Shown in pieces: positions 59,101 to 64,000 of a stretch of 64,000 bases of DNA; the first letter of the stretch is position 1; each line of letters opens with the position of its first letter. The DNA is from Typha latifolia (Eukaryota > Streptophyta > Magnoliopsida > Poales > Typhaceae): assembly GCA_019914945.1 (NCBI GenBank), contig CM034099.1:13777001-13841000 (forward strand), read 5' to 3'. The notes beneath the pieces are model-generated. The model saw only the letters and a program-made list of their open reading frames with translations, was not told the origin of the DNA and did not search any database. Position numbers and translations under genes: made by a program.

Positions 59101-60342
59101 CAAAGCACCGACCAGTCTCATCTCAGCAGTTCCTTGGCCAACATAATGTGGTCCTACACCTGCTCCCATGATTGTGCCTTCCGGATCTGCTATAAAGATT
59201 ATCTCTGGTGGAAGAACCTGAACAAGGCGCGGCCAGTATATATTCATAGCGCGCCTTTCGCCTTCACTCCACTGAGTGGCTTCTGGAAAAGCATTTGCTC
59301 GTATTGTCATACCAGCAAAGAATGCCCCAAGTTGTGCTTTGGATACTACTTCATCTTTGATTTCTCCCCGAGCTTAAGAGACAGAAAATATTAGGAGAGC
59401 ATATTTACTCACCAATAACAATCTTTAAACTACTTCCATCTACGTTATTCACAATAAAACCGGACTTGGTTGGTTTACATCAGTTCAGAATATACATGCA
59501 TTAGTTTTTATATGTAGACAACAAGTGCAAAAAAAAAATCCACCTATCTTTAGCAATTGTCTTTAATGTTTTGATTCCAAGACTTCAAAAGTTACACATG
59601 ATAAATTTTAAGGACGATAAAGTACCTAAAAGTCAGTTCAGATGTCTTTTTGTTTTTGGAGAGAAGGGTTCAGATGCCTTTGATCAGTTAACCTTTTTGT
59701 CATAAAAAATAAAATAATACATTGTTTCTGAACTTGAGGAAAGGTATTAGGATAGCGGGTCGTGAAAAGCAAAATTTAGTACGAAAATAACTGCATCGTC
59801 CTGAGTAGTTGGTAGCCGACTTCGGTAGAAAAATATTAAAAAAAGAACTCCTCATATCTATTTGCTCGTCCAAATTTGGAAACAAGTTAGAAAGCACCAA
59901 ATCAAATTAATTAACAGAGAAGAACAGAGCTGAGATCACCTGATCTGATAATAGTGTCAAGAACCCTCATAGCCTGCTCCTCATTAAGCGGCCTCGTCTG
60001 CTCCGGCCCTGTGCAAACCTTGGCCTGCGCTTCCAGCACAGTCTGATTGGGCTTGGGGATATCCGGCGGCCGATACGACGCCGAGATGGCCGGATTCCGG
60101 TGATCAAACTCGAGGAGCCCAGCCTCATTAATCGTAGACGAATCGAGAGCCGCTACTACTGCAAATCCACGCTTCCTTCGAATCGAGACGCCGAACTTTT
60201 TCTCCTCGAGAGGAAACGCGACCTGATTCCTCGATCTCAAGAGGCTCGTCTTCCTCACTGGAGTGGAGGAGAGGGAGAGATTAGGTTTGGGATCGGAGTT
60301 AGGGTTTGATTTGCGGAGGGAGTTCATGGTGATGGTGGCCAT
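39943..60342 (-). CDS. Anthranilate phosphoribosyltransferase-like protein, plastid-targeted (10 exons)
   Basis: Exons on the minus strand: 59940-60342, 58899-59372, 58631-58788, 58423-58506, 58269-58321, 48299-48380, 43771-43878, 40900-41023, 40574-40659, 39943-40161. All introns are GT-AG, phases join cleanly, and the CDS is 1791 bp (596 residues, stop TAG). It matches from memory the plant TrpD-like family typified by Arabidopsis At1g70570, similar in length. Residues 1-60 are Ser/Arg-rich and fit a chloroplast transit peptide. Residues 118-180 and 234-292 each resemble the TrpD N-terminal helical domain. Residues 293-596 correspond to the catalytic domain (ending IVDHLLGCSGAEDTTSALNR and AKEAIDSGKAL). 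The glycine-rich and KHGN motifs of true TrpD read THYGEPYDGNT and LLHGVE, so enzyme activity on anthranilate is doubtful. No lesion is seen in the coding sequence. The start was chosen as the first Met of a continuous frame with a transit-like N-terminus. Confidence 0.93.
41083..41461. repeat. GC-rich repeat with AAGGATTG/CAATCCTT ends
   Basis: The segment begins AAGGATTGCCATGCC and ends GTGCCAACCAATCCTT, a short imperfect terminal inverted repeat. It includes a second AAGGATTGCCGTGCC at 41144. No clear target duplication is seen. Similar GGCACG and CGACCCGGCC-type motifs occur at 56240-56340 in intron 5. It is probably a miniature transposon or a retrotransposon piece. Confidence 0.4.
41958..43564. 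mobile_element. PIF/Harbinger-like element with TTA target duplication
   Basis: The left end GGGAACTCAGTTGGGCAAC... and the complement of the right end, GGGGCGTTTGGCAGCCC..., align imperfectly and both continue into a conserved CAGAGTA(A/T)T block. TTA flanks both sides (41955-41957 and 43565-43567), the usual Harbinger/Tourist target site. Its 1.6-kb length is mostly explained by an LTR-like segment nested inside (about 42590-43140). No transposase is present, so it is non-autonomous. Confidence 0.55.
42590..43140 (-). repeat. LTR-like segment nested in the Harbinger-like element
   Basis: The minus strand has CCACCTATATAACATTG (TATA box, about 42963) some 50 bp upstream of a poly-T run and a Ser/Pro-rich CT-rich leader, the layout seen in several LTRs of this window. 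No protein-coding region or boundary is clear. The minus-strand Pro/Ser ORF at 42590-42907 is not supported as a gene. Confidence 0.4.
44033..44891. mobile_element. Non-autonomous TIR element, copy 1
   Basis: It starts GAGTGTATTGAAA and ends TTCAAAACACTA, imperfect inverted ends. It is 859 bp and opens with a CACCCCACCACCTAGC...GGCGGAAGGC segment that copy 2 shares (CACCCCACTGCCTAGTGC...AAGGCGGGAGCC). No transposase. CATATCAT precedes it at 44025-44032. The sequence after it (TTCCTCGT) does not match. Confidence 0.65.
45230..45835. repeat. Repeat with GAGCT/GGCTCG-rich ends
   Basis: Both ends carry GGCTCG, CGAGCC and GAGCTCAAGC motifs in opposing orientation around a GAGGAGGA-rich middle. 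It ends with TTTGACACCCCTAAGG, a common end sequence of plant miniature DNA transposons. Pro/His-rich minus-strand ORFs here derive from the GGA tracts. Confidence 0.45.
46365..46471 (+). repeat. Tandem repeat, about 37-bp unit, three copies
   Basis: Units carry AATAAGGTTACC(A/G)GTCCATCAAACA, TGATAAGGTTACCGGTCCATC and TAATAAGGTTACCGGCCCAAC, each separated by a TTTTCATCCTCT-type spacer. Confidence 0.85.
46501..47356. mobile_element. Non-autonomous TIR element, copy 2
   Basis: CAGTGTATTGAAAA at the left and TTTTCAAAACACTG at the right form a 14-bp inverted repeat with one mismatch. The copy is 856 bp, almost the length of copy 1. It is followed by CATATCAT at 47357-47364, the same 8-mer that precedes copy 1. 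The interior differs from copy 1 and encodes no transposase. Confidence 0.7.
48470..49830 (+). pseudogene. Ty1/copia gag relic
   Basis: It opens with NSKAINVILNSVTQHEFRHI and AKEPWDILETTHKG (48535-48655), the conserved UBN2-type gag block of copia elements. In broken frames follow LREISLKVKLP and DVDTIKVKDLVGDLQTNE. A zinc-knuckle remnant around CYKR...EYMSRKCLNRKP lies at 49170-49230. The acidic tail and linker (TAYDMLFC, LKIKAELEKTQHKTLDKN) and a LNQHLGAQKKNK piece run to about 49790. No protease, integrase or RT follows. It runs antisense to the host gene. Confidence 0.7.
50185..52470 (+). pseudogene. hAT transposase relic 1, 3' truncated
   Basis: The leader (50185-50900) is CGG/TCGG- and CT-rich. 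From 50918 the frame reads MAPKDKSYDTDIG, a stop in place of Trp, then a BED-type zinc finger (KCNWCGKEMSGGVSRLKEHLAG, Cys pair at about 50998-51010). A Glu/Arg-rich linker and a frameshift in an A-run near 51467 follow. The hAT core (51560-52130) reads FILQPYSFQLADSPYY, MVDAIQS, ILMCDGCTQNRRNIINFLVYS, VVQVVTDNGANYKAA and YWTPCATYCIDLMLEDI. The last part (52155-52450) has RPGITRFATHFLALESI, SLGETLKI and DNITIATAVFEPLVKVLRLV. The C-terminal dimerisation domain is missing because element 2 begins at about 52470. Inactive. Confidence 0.85.
52729..53210. repeat. Long CT/CCCT compound microsatellite
   Basis: About 480 bp of CT, TCCC and CTGT motifs, including a pure CT run near 53100-53138. It lies in the leader of hAT element 2. 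The long Ser/Leu ORF on the plus strand and the Arg/Glu ORFs on the minus strand here are repeat artefacts. Confidence 0.95.
53348..55581 (+). pseudogene. hAT transposase relic 2
   Basis: A BED zinc finger opens the frame (PLWRYVTKMEKL, FRCNYCQQVYKESYYRVKVHLL, GCPKVS; 53405-53565). After a stop at 53668 (CAA to TAA) and frameshifts, the core reads FYSAGLPFHLARNPHYV, IVCDGWTNAQRRPLINFLA, VIQVVTDNASVCKAA, HIFWTPCVFHGLNLALKNI (53830-54310), then ETRFASVIIMLKRF. A 94-bp GT-AG intron (54899-54992) is evident, because LNLR and YYSSSW join in frame. The C-terminal dimerisation domain is kept (WVAHGASTPILHNLALRLL, CSSSGCERNWNTYSF, NKITPQRAEDLVYVHTNLRL; 55210-55415). At least three stops or shifts make it inactive. 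Confidence 0.88.
56103..56152. repeat. (CT)n microsatellite
   Basis: About 48 bp of uninterrupted CT dinucleotides. Confidence 0.97.
56728..57218. mobile_element. hAT-type miniature element with GGAAAGAA duplication
   Basis: The left end contains TATGAAGCACGGATACGAATA and the complement of the right end reads TAGAAAGCACGAATAC. GGAAAGAA flanks both sides (56720-56727 and 57219-57226), an 8-bp target duplication as expected for hAT. It is 491 bp, AT-rich and non-coding, with repeats of GATACAGATAC near one end and CATATCCG near the other. Its end sequence matches that of hAT element 2. Confidence 0.75.
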
Positions 60343-60679
60343 CTTCTAAAACCTTCGGCCTTAGCGAGGTCGAAAAGGCGAAGACGAAAGATACAATATA
60401 AGTAATTGGAATAGGTGCGCAGACTGGGGATGGATCCTTCTTATTAGTATTAGAAGGAAATAAAATCTACATTATTTTTTTATCATTGAAGAGGTCCAAC
60501 CATAAATATGGTTCGGGCAGAGCATTCTTAAATACATAGATGATCAGCTGAACTAAACGCTGTTGAGATCTCATTCAAACCATTACACTACCGATTTGAG
60601 CCGATCGTATGAACTTCTTGGTCATAAAAAATGCTACCTACCAACTTTACAAAAATTAGTTGATAAAAAGAATTACATT
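60343..60679 (-). promoter_or_regulatory. 5' UTR and promoter region of the TrpD-like gene
   Basis: Only 337 bp separate the start codon from the long LTR copy C. On the minus strand a weak TATA-like TTATATTG lies about 55 bp upstream of the ATG, and T/A-rich stretches lie farther up. The start codon context (complement of GGTGGCCAT: ATGGCCACC) has G at +4, favourable for initiation. No firm promoter element can be assigned. Confidence 0.4.
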
Positions 60680-61170
60680 TGTAACCCCCACCCTGCTCGA
60701 CATAGGCACATGCACACCCACGCGTCCACATGACACGTGCGATGCACGCGATAGGTCGGGCGAGGCCCGTCAAGCACAAATACAATCATATGCACATATA
60801 TGTTAGCAGTAACATATATATACTCACATAATTCATCACCAAATAAATCATAATAAACCTGTTAATATATTAATATCAAGTACTCAATAATATAGACTAG
60901 ACCACTATATAATTTGGCAAGACCCACACAGACCATGATAAACCATATCATGTATAACAATCATGATCTAATGATACTAGTCAAATAAATGATGATGCAT
61001 GATGCATGTCAATCACTAGATAATCGTATATGTCAAAGCTAGATATAATCAACATATCTCTCACTATCACAATCATCTGTCTCAACTCTGAATATCATCC
61101 ACCATGCTGGACTACGGTATCTGGCCCCAAATTTGATATTCATTATGCCACAAGCTCAGAGCATACATTA

Positions 61171-61350
61171 TCATACGCTAAGAGTATCTCTGGAGATAAA
61201 TCATACTCTGTCATACACTAAGAATATCTTAGAATAAAATAATCATACCCTGCCATACTTTAAGGATATATCAATGATAGTTGTACCCTATCATACGCTA
61301 AGAATACAACTATCAACCATTACTATACTTTATCATACGCTAAGAGTATG
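61171..61350. repeat. Tandem TCATACGCTAAGAGTAT motif, about 40-bp spacing
   Basis: Units start at 61171, 61211, 61253, 61291 and 61333 with substitutions (for example CATACACTAAGAATAT). The equivalent positions in copies A (about 20350-20410) and B (about 25430-25490) have two more diverged units. Confidence 0.8.
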
Positions 61351-62691
61351 TTTAGTACCAGTCCGGACTAGATACCGTTTCAGTCATCACATTGTATTTT
61401 TCACGATTTTCTATACATGATAGATTATATGCATATATCTAATACTGCAACAGATCATGCAACTCAGGAATTTAGGTGGTAAAAAAACCAAGAGAAAAAT
61501 GATATAATGCAAACTCCAATCATGTATCTAACACATGCATACTCCTGCTAGTCTATCACATACACACTCATGCTAGAGATCATCTCGGTATAAAATCATA
61601 ACAGTATAATCATCTCCAATCATTTTTATATATCATCAATGTACTCATATCCCAGATCAGCCTAATTAAATGCATGATAAAATATGTTTGACTGAAATTA
61701 TCTCTAGATAAAGTCATATAATCATGTTGTAGGCTAAAACATACATGTACATAATATATAATATATCCTAATTTGATAAAGGCGTCTAGGGGATAAAACT
61801 ACTCATAGTCTGATCAAAAGACCCAAACCATGTATCCCTCGCATCCGTCAACCTAGTGCCAACTCATTGCCAACTATGTCTATGGGGTCTCAAATAATGG
61901 GTTTGAGACCTGAAAATATTTATGTAATATGATGTTAGCTGTTTATCCTATTTAGAATTCATTGGTGTAAAATATAATAAATTATTAGATTTTATTAAAT
62001 AATTCGATGTACATTATATATATATATATAATTATGATAACCTTATTCTAATTATAGGCATATAATAATTTATCTCTTTAAGCATAAAAGAATTAGATAT
62101 ATAATAATATAATTAAAATATATGTATATAAAATAACTAACTATAAATCAATTTTTTGGCAATCACTACTTTTACTTAACTAATTACTAATATACATATA
62201 ATAATAATTATCTATGAATATAAAAATAATTATCTGAGCTCAGCATTTTATTGCATAGAAAATAATATATAATAATAATAAGGTGCTAGAAATACATTGT
62301 ATATTCAAATATACTAAATATATGCATGTATAAGTATACATAAACATTAATAGAAACTTATATAATTTAATTATTTTTAATAAAACTAACAATATAAAAT
62401 ATAAGATTATTATCAATATGATTACATGTATTAATCTAATAAACAATGGCTAAACTATATATAATCATATACAAGTATTTATAATTATAATTAATAAATT
62501 ATTATACTAAAAATATTTAGCTAATACTTATACTAGTGAGTGTAAATTATCAAAATAATATACCATCTAAATAAACTAATTTACCTAAATATTAGAAACT
62601 AAATCATATAATTAATGTAAACAAATAGCAAGGGAGCAATCCCTTGCTACAGTGTTGGGCCGAGCCTAGCACTGTTGCAGAAGGGGAACAG

Positions 62692-62830
62692 TTGAAGAAG
62701 AAGAAGAAGAAGAAGAAGAAGAAGAAGAAGAAGAAGAAGAAGAAGAAGAAAGAAGAAGAAAGAGAGAAAGAAAGAAAAGAAGAAGAAGAAGAAGAAGAAG
62801 AAGAAGAAGAAGAAGAAGAAGAAGAGAAGA
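62692..62830. repeat. (GAA)n tract
   Basis: About 140 bp of GAA/AAG triplets with a short AGAAAGAAAG interruption. It corresponds to shorter GAA-rich tracts at 20925-20995 and 26829-26905 in copies A and B. The Lys/Glu-rich ORF here is an artefact. Confidence 0.95.
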
Positions 62831-62983
62831 ACAGAGAAGAAGGAGAAGGGAGGAGGGAGCGGACCCGCGCTAGTGGGGAGGGGCCTGGCCATTGCTAGCC
62901 AGCCAGCGGCTGGCCTCTCACCGGCGGCTCAGCTCCGACGAGCCCGAGCTCAAGGCAAGAAAAAGAGAGGGAGAGAGAGAGTG

Positions 62984-64000
62984 TGTAACGCCTACGCGCC
63001 CACACGACAGCGCGACGCATGCGATAGGATGAGCGGGACTGTTACGCACCAGATACACTCTTGTGCACATACAATCATGGCATCATCAAATATTCCCTAC
63101 TAATATATCCATGCTCACATAATCCAACACCAAATAAATCATATTATCAACCAAATAAATCTGTTAATATATGAATATCCAAGTCCACAATAATATACAC
63201 TAGACTACTACATAATCTGGTAGGACCCACACAAGCCACAATAAACTATCAAGATACAATTAAATAACTAATACACGAGTACACTATAATCTGACATGTA
63301 TTATACAAATCACTATCTAATACAATAAAGTATAAATATCAAATAATGGTATAACTCAATATCTAGTTAAACTATCTTTTATACTATCTCACGTCTATAG
63401 CTTATCTTATCCCCGCTCTAAAATGTCTCATTGAGATATCTCAAGTCACTATCACGTACCATATATCTGAAAGGGTTAGAAAAGAAATAAAAAGAGTCAT
63501 GAGCAAATGACTCAGTGAATAGACCTTACCCCGAATCAGTAATGCAAAACAGAGAATAAATCATGTACTGAATAATATGAATCAGAAAGAGCATCATGCC
63601 ATGAATGAATATATGAATGTATCCTCGATAATACATAAATAAAAAGTAGATAACATGTCATCACTGATAAATTATATAATCCTCGATAATGAATAAACAA
63701 ATCTCCATGTCATACTATCATCATAACTCTCTCTCAAATATGACATATGATGCATGCCGATCATGACGATGTTATGATATCAAATACAATCATATATAAT
63801 ATATATTGACCACTCGATAATCAGGTAATCAAATGATAATGAAATTATATGTATTTCTTAACATCTTAGTCGTCAATGTCAGCTCTATATGTCATCATCA
63901 TACTAGACTACTATGCATAATCAGCACCCAGTACCGATCTCAACATCATTGTCGAAGGCTTAGAGCATAGTCTGCCATCCATAAGGAGTATCTCAAATAT
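62984..64000 (-). repeat. Long LTR copy D, cut by the window edge
   Basis: TGTAACGCC at 62984 starts a further copy that runs through the shared AT-rich body (CACCAAATAAATCATATTATC, CGAATCAGTAATGC) to the end of the window. It directly follows the GA-rich end of copy C with no primer site or internal region between, so it is either nested in copy C or the product of unequal recombination. Confidence 0.7.

Larger units (their letters stand above)
60680..62983 (-). repeat. Long LTR copy C
   Basis: It starts TGTAACC at 60680 and follows copy B through the AT-rich body, including CGTCTAGG(A/G)GATAA and CTCAAATAA(T/G)GGGTT blocks (61780-61900). It then carries a GGGCCGAGCCTAGCAC motif, a long GAA tract and the GC-rich stretch shared with copy A. 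It contains five units of a TCATACGCTAAGAGTAT motif where copies A and B have about two. Its minus orientation points toward the TrpD-like gene. Confidence 0.7.

Noticed and set aside
60501..60512. CCATAAATATGG as a MADS-box CArG site in the promoter
   Set aside because: It has eight A/T bases between CC and GG where a canonical site has six, and there is no supporting context.
62644..62898. Lys/Glu-rich ORF and its Phe/Leu-rich complement
   Set aside because: Translation of a GAA tract. No start context or conservation is evident.

Overview
This window is nuclear DNA of a flowering plant. It contains a spliced gene with canonical GT-AG introns, several LTR retrotransposon families primed by initiator-Met tRNA (TGGTATCAGAGC-type primer sites), hAT and Harbinger-type DNA transposons, and long AT-rich or microsatellite stretches. 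The dispersed, heavily nested repeats suggest a large genome. I cannot name the species from sequence alone.

There is one real host gene. It lies on the minus strand at 39943-60342 and encodes a predicted 596-residue plastid-targeted protein of the anthranilate phosphoribosyltransferase (TrpD) / glycosyltransferase-3 family. I reconstructed ten exons whose phases all agree (1791 coding bases including the stop). Introns 5, 6 and 7 (9888, 4420 and 2747 bp) are inflated by transposons.

Layout: 1-743, Ty3/gypsy pol relic and unassigned flank. 744-3894, a complete short LTR element with a 5-bp target duplication (TACTT). 3895-7330, two further gypsy relics, the second an Athila-like gag-protease. 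7600-11092, a minus-strand gypsy relic with related LTRs. 11093-12448, gag and LTR of another minus-strand gypsy. 12449-18456, a plus-strand gypsy element delimited by TGTCA duplications, with a solo LTR nested in its 5' LTR. 18457-19340, LTR fragments. 19341-26910, two long minus-strand LTRs around an ORF-less AT-rich internal region. 26911-31065, minus-strand gypsy relic. 31066-35960, plus-strand gypsy relic interrupted by a Ty1/copia fragment. 35961-39182, minus-strand gypsy 5' half with its LTR. 39183-39942, gene 3' flank. 39943-60342, the TrpD-like gene. 60343-60679, its promoter region. 60680-64000, two more copies of the long LTR family, running off the window.

Nearly all transposon reading frames are broken by stops, frameshifts and deletions. 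In the best-delimited gypsy element several stops sit exactly where conserved Arg or Gln residues are expected (CGA to TGA, CAA to TAA), which fits decay under cytosine methylation. I saw no operon, CRISPR array, rRNA or tRNA gene. The observations most worth following are the duplicated helical domain and altered catalytic motifs of the TrpD-like protein, a composite pair of terminal-inverted-repeat elements sharing one outer 8-bp duplication in intron 6, a hAT element and a small non-autonomous relative with matching ends in intron 5, and a same-strand LTR 337 bp upstream of the gene.
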